Source of the DNA: Chlamydia trachomatis
Lineage (GTDB): Bacteria > Chlamydiota > Chlamydiia > Chlamydiales > 2-12-FULL-49-11
Direction of reading: 5' to 3'
Assembly (NCBI GenBank): GCA_945862365.1
Contig: CAMAXK010000010.1
Location: 1-48,458, forward strand
Length of the DNA: 48,458 nt
Each line of letters begins with the position of its first letter. Position 1 is the first letter of the stretch. A program made the translations under genes and the position numbers. The notes below the pieces were generated by a model, which saw only the letters and a list, made by a program, of their open reading frames with translations, was not told the origin of the DNA and searched no databases. Shown here piece after piece: positions 34,683 to 42,113 of this stretch.

Positions 34683-35027
34683 TTAACTTTCTAAATCAAG
34701 CTTGCAACCTACTTTCAAAGTTACAATGGCTTTTTTTATCATCTTTGCAAGACCAGGTTTGATCCCACGCTTTCTTGATTTTTTTACTTTTCCAGGTAGA
34801 TTTACAATATTTACTTTAGAAACTTTAACCCCTTGATCTTTATATAGGTCTTCAATTTCTTTTCTCACTTCAATCTTATTAGCCCAGTTTGCAACCACAA
34901 ATGTGTATTTAGGTGATTTACAAGCTCTTAAAGATTTATTACTTTCCATTTCCATAAGGGAAGAAAGCATGCTAGATTTCTCTGTAACATGTAATCCTCT
35001 AATGATTTCAGACTTTCTTCTATCCAT
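34683..35027 (-). CDS. rplW: 50S ribosomal protein uL23
   Basis: uL23 at the tunnel exit binds trigger factor and SRP. Signatures are IIRGLHVTEKSS, KYTFVVANWANKIEVRKEIE and VSKVNIVNLPGKVKKSRKR. Length is 114, longer than E. coli (100) through a basic C-terminal segment. It overlaps the 3' end of rplD by eight bases. Confidence 0.95.
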   Translation of the reverse strand: MDRRKSEIIRGLHVTEKSSMLSSLMEMESNKSLRACKSPKYTFVVANWANKIEVRKEIEDLYKDQGVKVSKVNIVNLPGKVKKSRKRGIKPGLAKMIKKAIVTLKVGCKLDLES

Positions 35028-35682
35028 TTTGTCTCCCTACCAATTCATTAAGATTATCCTTAGCTGACTCTACAACGACAATATGTTGATGAGCAATCAC
35101 TGTATAACCATTCAAATTTTCTATATATTGAAAAGAGACCTTAGGTAGATTTCTTAAACTCTTTTGAAAATTAACAATTTCATCTCCATCTCTCTTATTT
35201 ACTAAGAATAAACAGCTTTGTTTCATATCAATTGTTTTCAAAAACTTTGCAAATACTGATGTCTTTGGTGTTTTACACTCTTGCTTGATATCATCTCTTA
35301 AAAAGAGTAAACGACCATTTTCAATTTTTTCACAAAGAAGAGTTGAAATAACTTGTCTTCTTTCTTTTTTATTAATTCTTACATGCTGATCAAATTTAGG
35401 TTTTGGAGTATGAACTCTACCACCACCTTTATACTGAGGTGCTCCTAAGAACCCTTGTCTTGCTTTACCAGTACCTTTTTGAGCATGAGGCTTAGCGCCT
35501 GAGTGATTTGCCTGACTTCTATCAATTGTGTTAGCAGACCATTGTCTTGCATTTTCTCTCAAAGCTTTAATATAATCTTTTGTTGATTGAGGATGAGCTC
35601 TTAAATCAGAATCAATAACCGCTACTTCTATAGCTTCTAATTCTTTTCCCTCAAAATCATATTGTTTACATTTCATTGTCAT
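35020..35682 (-). CDS. rplD: 50S ribosomal protein uL4
   Basis: uL4 has a long loop that lines the exit tunnel, and in E. coli it autoregulates the S10 operon. The loop is clear: SGAKPHAQKGTGKARQG then APQYKGGGRVHTPKP. Length is 220, above E. coli (201). With rplC it starts the array here; rpsJ is not in front of rplC, as in chlamydiae. Confidence 0.96.
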   Translation of the reverse strand: MTMKCKQYDFEGKELEAIEVAVIDSDLRAHPQSTKDYIKALRENARQWSANTIDRSQANHSGAKPHAQKGTGKARQGFLGAPQYKGGGRVHTPKPKFDQHVRINKKERRQVISTLLCEKIENGRLLFLRDDIKQECKTPKTSVFAKFLKTIDMKQSCLFLVNKRDGDEIVNFQKSLRNLPKVSFQYIENLNGYTVIAHQHIVVVESAKDNLNELVGRQNG

Positions 35683-35700
35683 AGTGATTTATCCTCTGAA

Positions 35701-36345
35701 TTACTTTTTTCCCTTGATGCTGTTACATACATATACTGTGCCACCATTTGCACCAGGGATACCGCCTTTAACAACTAAGATTCCATGTTCTGCATCCATT
35801 TCTAATACCTCAAGACCTTCAGTACAACGATTAACAGCACCCATTTGTCCTGCGCCTCTTTTTCCCTTTTGAACACGTCCGTGAGAAGTTAAAGAACCTG
35901 TTGATCCAAGGTGTCTTACAACTGGACCAGCACCATGTGATTTTACAATACTTCCTACTCTAAATCTCTTTATTACCCCTGCGTAACCTCTACCTTTAGT
36001 AGTTCCTCTTACGTCAACAAAAGATCCATTAGAAAAATAAGTTAAATCAATTAGGTCGCCTACTTTTTTACCCTCTAAAGAACCTTTTGACTCAACCATA
36101 GTCTTCATCGCTGGCATTCCATCTTTATAATGGCCAAGGTCAGGTTTTCTAGCTGTTCTTTTTTGCTTCTCAGATAAAGCGAAGGCTGCAAGCTTAACTG
36201 CTTCATAACCATCGGTTTCAATCGTTTTAGATTGAACAAGAAGATTCGGTTGAATTTCAATAATTGTACATGGAGTATTTTTTCCAGTTTTAGAACAGAA
36301 TACACGGGTCATGCCGCGTTTCTTTCCAATTAGAGTTAGAGACAT
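35701..36345 (-). CDS. rplC: 50S ribosomal protein uL3
   Basis: uL3 is an early 50S assembly protein that reaches the peptidyl transferase centre. Signatures are LIGKKRGMTRVF at the start and KGRGYAGVIKRFR, then HGAGPVVRHLGSTGSLTSHG and GKRGAGQMG. Length is 214. It is the first gene of the minus-strand ribosomal array, so the array promoter must lie in 36346-36470. Confidence 0.97.
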   Translation of the reverse strand: MSLTLIGKKRGMTRVFCSKTGKNTPCTIIEIQPNLLVQSKTIETDGYEAVKLAAFALSEKQKRTARKPDLGHYKDGMPAMKTMVESKGSLEGKKVGDLIDLTYFSNGSFVDVRGTTKGRGYAGVIKRFRVGSIVKSHGAGPVVRHLGSTGSLTSHGRVQKGKRGAGQMGAVNRCTEGLEVLEMDAEHGILVVKGGIPGANGGTVYVCNSIKGKK

Positions 36346-36646
36346 ACTATTAATCCTTTATAGCAGTTTCCCTTCTCATAAAGAAGGCTGATTTAGTTTG
36401 GTCGTTTTTTCCTATTTGAGAATCTACGATAAGTTATGCAAAGATGTTACCAAATAGGAGGATTTTTGCACAATGTTTTTTTATCTTTTTTTATTTTTAG
36501 GAGCAGGAGCCACTAGTTGCGAAGAATTTTTTACTTTAATTACAGATACTTTTATCCTTGAAATTAAAAATGAAGAAAAAATTAAGGTGATCATCACCAC
36601 AAATATCATCCATTCAGCATTAGATAATTTTTCTAAAGCTTTAGTT
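36346..36646. other. 301-base region upstream of rplC: leader, inverted repeat and ambiguous small frames
   Basis: Next to rplC there is a compact hairpin (36371-36387) in its leader. A perfect eight-base inverted repeat, CCTATTTG (36411-36418) and CAAATAGG (36451-36458), flanks a possible weak minus-strand promoter for the array (TTGGTA at 36448-36453, TATCGT 16 bases on). On the plus strand a perfect AGGAGG (36456-36461) stands 11 bases before an ATG at 36473 that opens 72 codons to 36691. On the minus strand 66 codons are open at 36481-36681, with one hydrophobic segment. At most one can be real, and I cannot decide between them. The rest shows no recognisable element. Confidence 0.4.
36371..36387 (-). 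promoter_or_regulatory. small hairpin in the rplC leader
   Basis: CCTTCT and AGAAGG form a six-pair stem with a five-base loop, about 26 bases upstream of the rplC start on the minus-strand RNA. Its position would allow a role in leader-mediated autoregulation, but it is too small to be sure. Confidence 0.3.
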
Positions 36647-37234
36647 TTATTTTGGAAAATACCGTTTTTCAATCTCATCAACCCTTCCTAACTTGGAAAT
36701 TAAATAGGAACTTAAAAATAATATTAGATTTATCACTACAAAAGTAATCACAGCAGGTGAAAAAATCGTCAATCCAGCAGCTAAAGCTATAATAGTTACA
36801 GTAGATGATGCAAAAATAAAGAAATTTTTTGTCAAATCAATCCATTTAGAGAGTGTAAATAAGGTAATTTCTCTTAACTTCACAAAATTATCGGTTTCCA
36901 TTGCATGATCGAGCTCAGCTTTCACTCTTCCACTTAAAGTTTTTATTTTAGAAACAATCTGCACTGTATCAATTATAGATGAGATAGAAGAAAAGACCCC
37001 ACCTAACACAGTAAGTGCCTGCGTGGCAATACATAGGAAAACACATTTAACAAAAGACAAGACATTTGAGGTAATAACTTTCAAGAGCCCAGCGACCCCA
37101 GCACTTATATTTAATGCCCTTATCGCTCTTTTCTTCTTGGAGGGAGATCTGCAACTTTCCTCCATAATTTTACCGATATGTGTAGCTGTATCAAATACGG
37201 TAGGATCAAATAGCCCCGGCAACATAGCTTTCAC
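36647..37234 (-). CDS. Inc-like membrane protein at the CT529 position
   Basis: This 195-residue protein has a hydrophobic stretch at about 58-85. It also has a tight pair of membrane helices at 136-157 and 160-181 separated by a short FSP turn, the bilobed pattern of chlamydial inclusion-membrane proteins. The N-terminus (1-45) is charged and has no cleavable signal, as expected for type III secretion. AGAAGG precedes the ATG. It lies between rplC and fmt, where C. trachomatis has CT529 (Cap1), a known inclusion-membrane protein. Its general plan resembles the neighbouring 37351-38685 protein. Secretion and localisation are inference. Confidence 0.82.
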   Translation of the reverse strand: MKAMLPGLFDPTVFDTATHIGKIMEESCRSPSKKKRAIRALNISAGVAGLLKVITSNVLSFVKCVFLCIATQALTVLGGVFSSISSIIDTVQIVSKIKTLSGRVKAELDHAMETDNFVKLREITLFTLSKWIDLTKNFFIFASSTVTIIALAAGLTIFSPAVITFVVINLILFLSSYLISKLGRVDEIEKRYFPK

Positions 37235-37269
37235 CTTCTCATTAACCTTAACTCATTTATAATTAATAA

Positions 37270-37298
37270 ATTATATTCAATAAAAAAAATACACGCAA
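37270..37298 (-). promoter_or_regulatory. candidate promoter of the 36647-37234 gene
   Basis: TTGCGT (37293-37298, minus strand) and a perfect TATAAT (37270-37275) are spaced by 17 bases. The -35 lies inside the terminator stem of the preceding gene, so the terminator and promoter overlap. Confidence 0.4.
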
Positions 37299-37318
37299 GA
37301 ATTAACTTACGTGTATTT
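37282..37318 (-). terminator. rho-independent terminator of the 37351-38685 gene
   Basis: On the minus-strand RNA, AAATACACGTAAG and CTTGCGTGTATTT form a 13-pair stem with one G-U pair and a six-base loop, followed by a run of T (complement of 37282-37289). It is 32 bases past the stop codon. This separates the two Inc-like genes into different transcripts. Confidence 0.85.
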
Positions 37319-37350
37319 GAATTTTCAAACTTATACAAGAGATGTATCGA

Positions 37351-38685
37351 CTACACAGCTACTGCACAAGGCCCACCATCTAACAGGCTCTTAGCAAACT
37401 TGTTATGATTTGCTGAAACTATGCCCTTTACAATACCACTAGCTAGTGCAGAAACAGCTACCACAACTCCAGCTATAGGAAGTAATAGCGCAGGAAGAGC
37501 TACCCCAAATAGTGCAATGATACCAATAACTGCCATAAAAATTACTGCAACAGCTGCTGCAATTTTTAAGATTTCGCTTAATTTCTCACCTTTTACTGTA
37601 AATTTATTGTCAGCAAGTTTTTTACTTGCTTCTGCAATATTAAACACACCTGCAACAAATTTCAAGCCTTGACCAATACCACCAAGAATACTATTGACTT
37701 CAGAGGAAATTGGAACAATCCCTGCTGAAGCTAATTTTTCTGTTGCGCTAATACCAGATGCCGCTGCATTTGCTGCTGCTCCACCAAAAGCCAATCCATT
37801 AGCAAGATTTTTTCCATCTTTGGCAAATGCAATCCCTTTATCTACTGCCTCAATTACTTTCACACCTGCGTCAGCAATTCCAATAGCAGTATTTGCACCT
37901 TTAAAAAATGCCCCAGCAGTTCCTAGACGTGCAACACACTCTCCAGTTAACCCAGCAGCTTTTGTTGCCTCATTTGCAATACCAAGAACAGTGGATAAAT
38001 TACCCACAGTAATGTACTTAGCAGCTTTTTCTGCTGGAGTAGAGCTTGCAGGATCTCTTGCAGCCGGAGCCCAAGTTAGAGCTCCAGTTGAGCTTCTCAT
38101 TTGTGTAAAAGTATGTCTTACATCACCTTTAAGCTTTTTACCAGTAGGTGTTGGAGTAGCTGTAGCTTCTATATGTGTGTCTACTACTTCCTCAGACTCA
38201 TCTACTGTTGAATCTGAACCATCAACTTCTGAAGGAGCTAAAGGAGGTGTTGCTTTTGAACTTGTATCCTCTACTGTCTCAGACTCATCAACTGTTGAAT
38301 CTGAACCAACAACTACTAAAGGAGATATAGGAGCTGCTGCTTGTTGTCCTTGAACTTCTGGAGCTGCTGCTTGTTGTTTTGGAACTTCTGGAGCTGCTGC
38401 TTGTTGTTCTTGAACTTCTGGAGCTGCTGCTTGTTGTTCTTCAACTTGTAGAGCTGCTGCATTTGCCGCTACTTCTACTTCCTGTGTAACTTGAGCAGCA
38501 ACTGCAGCAATTACAGGAGCTGCTGCCGCTGCTGCTGCATCTGCACTCTCTTGTACCATCGCTGGTAAATCTTGTCCAACACGTCCGACGCCTTCATTAT
38601 TTCCATTTATTTCCGAAGCTGCCACTGCTGCCGCAGCTGCTGCTGCTAATGCTTCTGCATTTTGATTATTTACTGCTCCACTCAT
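37351..38685 (-). CDS. Inc-like protein with Ala/Gln repeats and bilobed membrane domain (CT529 position)
   Basis: The N-terminal 120 residues are Ala-rich; residues 84-120 hold tandem ten-residue repeats of the form QQAAAPEVxx. An acidic motif, GSDSTVDESE, occurs twice (127-136 and 156-165). After a basic stretch (183-197) the region 220-355 is Gly/Ala-rich and amphipathic. Residues 372-394 and 397-418 are two membrane helices joined by a short turn, the classic Inc hairpin. No signal peptide is present. It lies one gene from rplC and just before fmt, where CT529/Cap1 is found. AAGGAG precedes the ATG. I infer insertion in the inclusion membrane with both ends exposed to the host. Confidence 0.85.
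   Translation of the reverse strand: MSGAVNNQNAEALAAAAAAAVAASEINGNNEGVGRVGQDLPAMVQESADAAAAAAAPVIAAVAAQVTQEVEVAANAAALQVEEQQAAAPEVQEQQAAAPEVPKQQAAAPEVQGQQAAAPISPLVVVGSDSTVDESETVEDTSSKATPPLAPSEVDGSDSTVDESEEVVDTHIEATATPTPTGKKLKGDVRHTFTQMRSSTGALTWAPAARDPASSTPAEKAAKYITVGNLSTVLGIANEATKAAGLTGECVARLGTAGAFFKGANTAIGIADAGVKVIEAVDKGIAFAKDGKNLANGLAFGGAAANAAASGISATEKLASAGIVPISSEVNSILGGIGQGLKFVAGVFNIAEASKKLADNKFTVKGEKLSEILKIAAAVAVIFMAVIGIIALFGVALPALLLPIAGVVVAVSALASGIVKGIVSANHNKFAKSLLDGGPCAVAV
38331..38460. repeat. 30-base tandem repeat coding the QQAAAPEV units
   Basis: Four 30-base units begin with GAGCTGCTGC at 38331, 38361, 38391 and 38421, and a fifth partial unit starts at 38451. The units differ at a few bases. 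They have no spacers and keep the frame, so copy-number change would alter the protein in steps of ten residues. Confidence 0.92.
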
Positions 38686-38767
38686 ATTATTCTCCTTAAC
38701 TTTTAGTCCCTTTGAAAAGAGATACGTTTACATTTTGTTTTATTACATACTTCTGAAAATTTGAAGG

Positions 38768-38801
38768 AAAAACCCCTGATTTTAAACTTTAAAAATGAGG
38801 G
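38768..38801 (-). terminator. terminator of the lnt-fmt gene cluster
   Basis: On the minus-strand RNA, CCCTCATTTT and AAAATCAGGG pair over ten positions with one mismatch, followed by five T (complement of 38768-38772). It lies about 100 bases after the fmt stop and before the next gene on the same strand. A second AT-only hairpin (38877-38894) lies directly at the fmt stop. Confidence 0.6.
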
Positions 38802-38897
38802 AAATTTTTCTTAACTCACCAAAAATAAATAGAATACATACTTTCTTTATTTAAAGCAAACAAATGAGATGTTAAGATCATATTTTTTTATGATATT

Positions 38898-39848
38898 TTA
38901 AATAAGAACTAGCAGAGGAGCCTGCTGGTGCGTGCCGTTAATGAAATCTTGAACTTCCATTAATTTTTTATTCTCTTTCTGAACTTGCAAAATTTGTAAC
39001 ACACCGCCGTTACAAACGATATTCCAACCCTCTAATTTTGAGAATGTTTTTGTACCAGAAAAGGTACTTGATGTATCAGAAATAACATTTGCCTTTGTAA
39101 TTTTTAACATCAAAGAAGCCTCCCCTAATTTTATCGTGCAAAAAGCGCCGGGTGTATCACCAAAAGCATTGATCTTAGCCGCTATTTTATAGACATTTTC
39201 ATTCCAATCAATACGTGTATCTTCTTTGTTAAATTTCTTAGTAAATGTCACCTCGCCAACTTGTTTTGTTTTTTGAATAATCCCTTTACTTAATTCATCA
39301 ATCAGCTTTAATAACATTTGACTTGATTTTTTAAAGACACGCTCTTGTAACATGGAGTGATTTTCTCCATCAAAGACCTCTAGCCTCTCTAAAGCAAGGA
39401 TATCCCCTGCATCCATCGCTTTTACCATTTCAATAATAGCCACACCAATTTCTTTATCCCCAGCAAGTAAAGCAGATCTTAATGGAGAGGCACCCCTATA
39501 TTTTGGCAACAATGAAGGGTGAATATTTATCGGTAGTATTTTTGGAATCGCAAGCAATTCCTCACTGATAATTTCTCCATAAGATACCACCACAAATAAA
39601 TCTGGACAGTACCCTCTTAATAGATGAGCAAACTCAGGGGTTGAGGCTTTTTCTACTTGATGTAAAGGGATAGATGAGTCTTTTGAAAGAAGCATCTCCT
39701 TCACTTTTGTAGGCAAAAGCTGCTTATTACGATGTTTAGCTCGGTCAGGTTTTGTTACCACTGCTTTGACATTTATGCCATTGTCTAATAATTTTTCTAA
39801 AATATAAGCAGCAAATTCATCGGTTCCAAAAAATACAACAGAGCACAT
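38898..39848 (-). CDS. fmt: methionyl-tRNA formyltransferase
   Basis: Fmt formylates initiator Met-tRNA with 10-formyltetrahydrofolate. The core has VVFFGTDEFA at the start, the folate-site HPSLLPKYRGASPLRSALL near residue 105-125, and MDAGDI. The C-terminal tRNA-binding domain is shorter and divergent. I chose ATG at 39846-39848, which has GAGG upstream (316 residues); an in-frame TTG at 39860 is possible. It is the last gene of lnt-lpxC-fabZ-lpxA-fmt, the CT534-530 order. Confidence 0.95.
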   Translation of the reverse strand: MCSVVFFGTDEFAAYILEKLLDNGINVKAVVTKPDRAKHRNKQLLPTKVKEMLLSKDSSIPLHQVEKASTPEFAHLLRGYCPDLFVVVSYGEIISEELLAIPKILPINIHPSLLPKYRGASPLRSALLAGDKEIGVAIIEMVKAMDAGDILALERLEVFDGENHSMLQERVFKKSSQMLLKLIDELSKGIIQKTKQVGEVTFTKKFNKEDTRIDWNENVYKIAAKINAFGDTPGAFCTIKLGEASLMLKITKANVISDTSSTFSGTKTFSKLEGWNIVCNGGVLQILQVQKENKKLMEVQDFINGTHQQAPLLVLI

Positions 39849-39864
39849 ATTCCCTCGCAATTGT

Positions 39865-40692
39865 TTAACTATTACTAAACGTCTTCTCTGCTTTCATGGG
39901 TTCTAAATTTTTTCGATAAGGAGCAATTCCTTTTACAGACGAACTACAAAATTCTATCCAATTATCAAGATGATCACTTTGAGGGATCGTAGCTAAGATC
40001 TGCTCTTTAGCATCTTCCCATCGAAGTCCCATTTTATAAGTGACTCTAAAGGCAGTAGCTAAATTTCTTTGCACTGCTGCAGGAAAATCACGTCTTTTCA
40101 GTCCAACGATATTTAAACAACCCACTTTAGCAGGATAACCAGAGCACATAGCATAAGGAGGTATGTCATTAACAATCTTTGATCCACCTCCAACCATTGC
40201 ATGGTCACCAACTCGAAGTTTTTGAGCAATAGCACAAAGGCCGCCTAAAATCACATAATCTCCAATACTGACATACCCTGCAAGCGTCGCACCATTTGTC
40301 ATAATGACGTGATCTCCCACTTTGCAGTTGTGTGCAATAAACGCATAAGGCATTATTAAACAATGATTTCCAACCTTCACTGTAGTTCCTTCGCCGCAAG
40401 AGGAATTAATCGAAACATATTCACGTATGTCACAATCATGACCTATTTTTACATACGTAACCTCCCCTTTAAAAGATAGGTTGGTCGTTGCTACGCCAAT
40501 TGATGCGTAAGAGCCTATTTTTGTCCTTTGACCAATATGAACATTTCCTTCAATAGTCACATGATTTTTAATCTCTACGCCATCTTCAAGAACAATACCT
40601 GGAGAGTCTAAGATAGAATAAGGGCCTATCTTTACATTTTCCCCAATCTTAGCATTTTTATGCACAATGGCAGTTTTATGAATGTTAGGCAT
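39865..40692 (-). CDS. lpxA: UDP-N-acetylglucosamine acyltransferase
   Basis: LpxA adds the first O-acyl chain to UDP-GlcNAc in lipid A synthesis. The left-handed beta-helix is clear from hexapeptide repeats from residue 3 to about 190 (IHKTAIVHKNAKIGENVKIG). The catalytic His is in the IAHNCKVGDHVIM region (about 120). The helical C-terminal domain follows. Length is 275. It overlaps fabZ by eight bases, consistent with coupled translation. Confidence 0.96.
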   Translation of the reverse strand: MPNIHKTAIVHKNAKIGENVKIGPYSILDSPGIVLEDGVEIKNHVTIEGNVHIGQRTKIGSYASIGVATTNLSFKGEVTYVKIGHDCDIREYVSINSSCGEGTTVKVGNHCLIMPYAFIAHNCKVGDHVIMTNGATLAGYVSIGDYVILGGLCAIAQKLRVGDHAMVGGGSKIVNDIPPYAMCSGYPAKVGCLNIVGLKRRDFPAAVQRNLATAFRVTYKMGLRWEDAKEQILATIPQSDHLDNWIEFCSSSVKGIAPYRKNLEPMKAEKTFSNS

Positions 40693-41164
40693 TAAACTCC
40701 TGTTTCTCCTTGGTTTTTTTAAATATTGAAAATGTCATTTCTCCTTCCGCGCATATTTTATCACTCACCGTTGCAACCGCCTTACACCTTCCACCAAAGG
40801 TAGAAAGATGCAATAATTTCACAGATAGCTTTAAAGTATCTCCAGGTCTTACCGGGTATCTAAACTTGAAGTTTTTAATCGAGACAAGAACTTTTAGTCC
40901 TTCGATATTTCTTAAAGATATCCCTACAGCTGCTGCCTGAGCTAGAGCCTCTACAATTAAAACCCCAGGCATAATAGGTTCTTCAGGAAAATGTCCCTGA
41001 AAAAATGGCTCATTAATCGTTACATTTTTTATCGCCTCTAATGTACCTTCTATCTCATCGACACAAATCACTTTATCAATCAATAAAAAAGGGTAGCGGT
41101 GAGGAATATGCTTCATAATTTCAGAAGCCCCCATCTCTTTAAATAGCGGCTTAGTTTGAGTCAT
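40685..41164 (-). CDS. fabZ: 3-hydroxyacyl-ACP dehydratase FabZ
   Basis: FabZ removes water from 3-hydroxyacyl-ACP in fatty-acid elongation and competes with LpxA for the same 3-hydroxyacyl substrate. The hot-dog fold shows HRYPFLLIDKV and the catalytic GHFPEEPIMPGVLIVEALAQ with His and Glu in place. Length is 159. It overlaps lpxC by 14 bases, so lpxC-fabZ-lpxA form one coupled unit. Confidence 0.96.
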   Translation of the reverse strand: MTQTKPLFKEMGASEIMKHIPHRYPFLLIDKVICVDEIEGTLEAIKNVTINEPFFQGHFPEEPIMPGVLIVEALAQAAAVGISLRNIEGLKVLVSIKNFKFRYPVRPGDTLKLSVKLLHLSTFGGRCKAVATVSDKICAEGEMTFSIFKKTKEKQEFNA

Positions 41165-42059
41165 CTATTTGCTCCTTAATCATGGTATGAAGTTTTTTGG
41201 TAAGCCGTGCATTCAATGCATGTCCCCCTCTTATCGAAATAAAGTGAGCCACAACTTTGTTTTCAGCCAATGAGATATCTCCTAAAAAATCTAATACCTT
41301 ATGGCGAGCCATTTCATTACTAAATCGGAGCCCTTCAGGGTTTAATACATGATTCCCATCAATTACTACACCATATTCATAAGAGGTCCCTTTAATCACT
41401 CCTGCTGCTACTAACGCCTCTACTTCCTGCAAAGTAGCAAAGGTTCGACAGCTGGCTACTTCTCTTCGATAATCATCATTTTCTTCATCAAACTCATAAA
41501 AACACTCCCCTAAAAGAGGGTGCCCCTCATAGGCTAAAAGATAACTGCATTTTAATGAGTTAGAAGGTAAGGCAATGATTTGAGCATCACCCTCACTTAG
41601 ATAAATCGGCTTATTCAAGTAAAACTGTGAAATTTGCTCTTCCTCTGTTGTAATTTGAGCTTGAGCAAGTATATCAAAAAAATCTTTTGCACTTCCATCT
41701 CTAATTGGAGGTTCAGACTTATCCAGTTCTATGATAATATTATCAATCTTATGAGCAAATAATGCCGATAGCACATGTTCAACACATTGGATGACCACAC
41801 CATTATATCCAATTATCGTTGTCCGAGGTGTTGCAATAAGATTATCAATCGATGCAACCACTTCAGGCTTGTCAGCAAGATCGACTCTTCTGAATTTTAT
41901 TCCAGTATTTGCTGGAGCAGGGATGAATGACAGGGTCACTTTTTCGCCTGAAAAAAGAGCCGTTCCTCCAATAGTTACGCTACTACCAATTGATCTTTGA
42001 CGTCTAGTGACTACTGTAAACGGTGTATCTATCTCTCTTTTCTCGCAAGTGGTCGGCAA
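41151..42059 (-). CDS. lpxC: UDP-3-O-acyl-N-acetylglucosamine deacetylase
   Basis: LpxC is the zinc-dependent committed step of lipid A synthesis. Zinc ligands are seen as His in QCVEHVLSAL and His/Asp in NEMARHKVLDFLGD. The later GGHALNA supplies the catalytic His. The start is TTG at 42057-42059 with GGAG six bases upstream, giving a short N-terminal extension before the fold begins at RQRSIGSSVTI. Length is 302. Confidence 0.95.
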   Translation of the reverse strand: MPTTCEKREIDTPFTVVTRRQRSIGSSVTIGGTALFSGEKVTLSFIPAPANTGIKFRRVDLADKPEVVASIDNLIATPRTTIIGYNGVVIQCVEHVLSALFAHKIDNIIIELDKSEPPIRDGSAKDFFDILAQAQITTEEEQISQFYLNKPIYLSEGDAQIIALPSNSLKCSYLLAYEGHPLLGECFYEFDEENDDYRREVASCRTFATLQEVEALVAAGVIKGTSYEYGVVIDGNHVLNPEGLRFSNEMARHKVLDFLGDISLAENKVVAHFISIRGGHALNARLTKKLHTMIKEQIDDSN

Positions 42060-42113
42060 GAGGTCTCCTCTAAATTTCAGCAGAATTCATCAAATTGTTA
42101 ATAAAAGAATAGA

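Noticed and set aside
26675-36345. Missing rpsJ, rpsN, rpmD and rpmJ as deletions or assembly errors
   Set aside because: The gaps between neighbouring genes are tight and clean, and these genes are located elsewhere or absent from this cluster in Chlamydiae.
37694-38353. Long plus-strand open frame (219 codons) opposite the Inc-like gene
   Set aside because: It is the antisense of an Ala/Gly-rich coding region, where stop codons are rare on the other strand. It has no ribosome site and its composition mirrors the real gene.
38331-38460. Regularly spaced 30-base repeats, as in a CRISPR array
   Set aside because: The units are directly tandem with no spacers, stay in frame and encode QQAAAPEV repeats. 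No cas genes are nearby.
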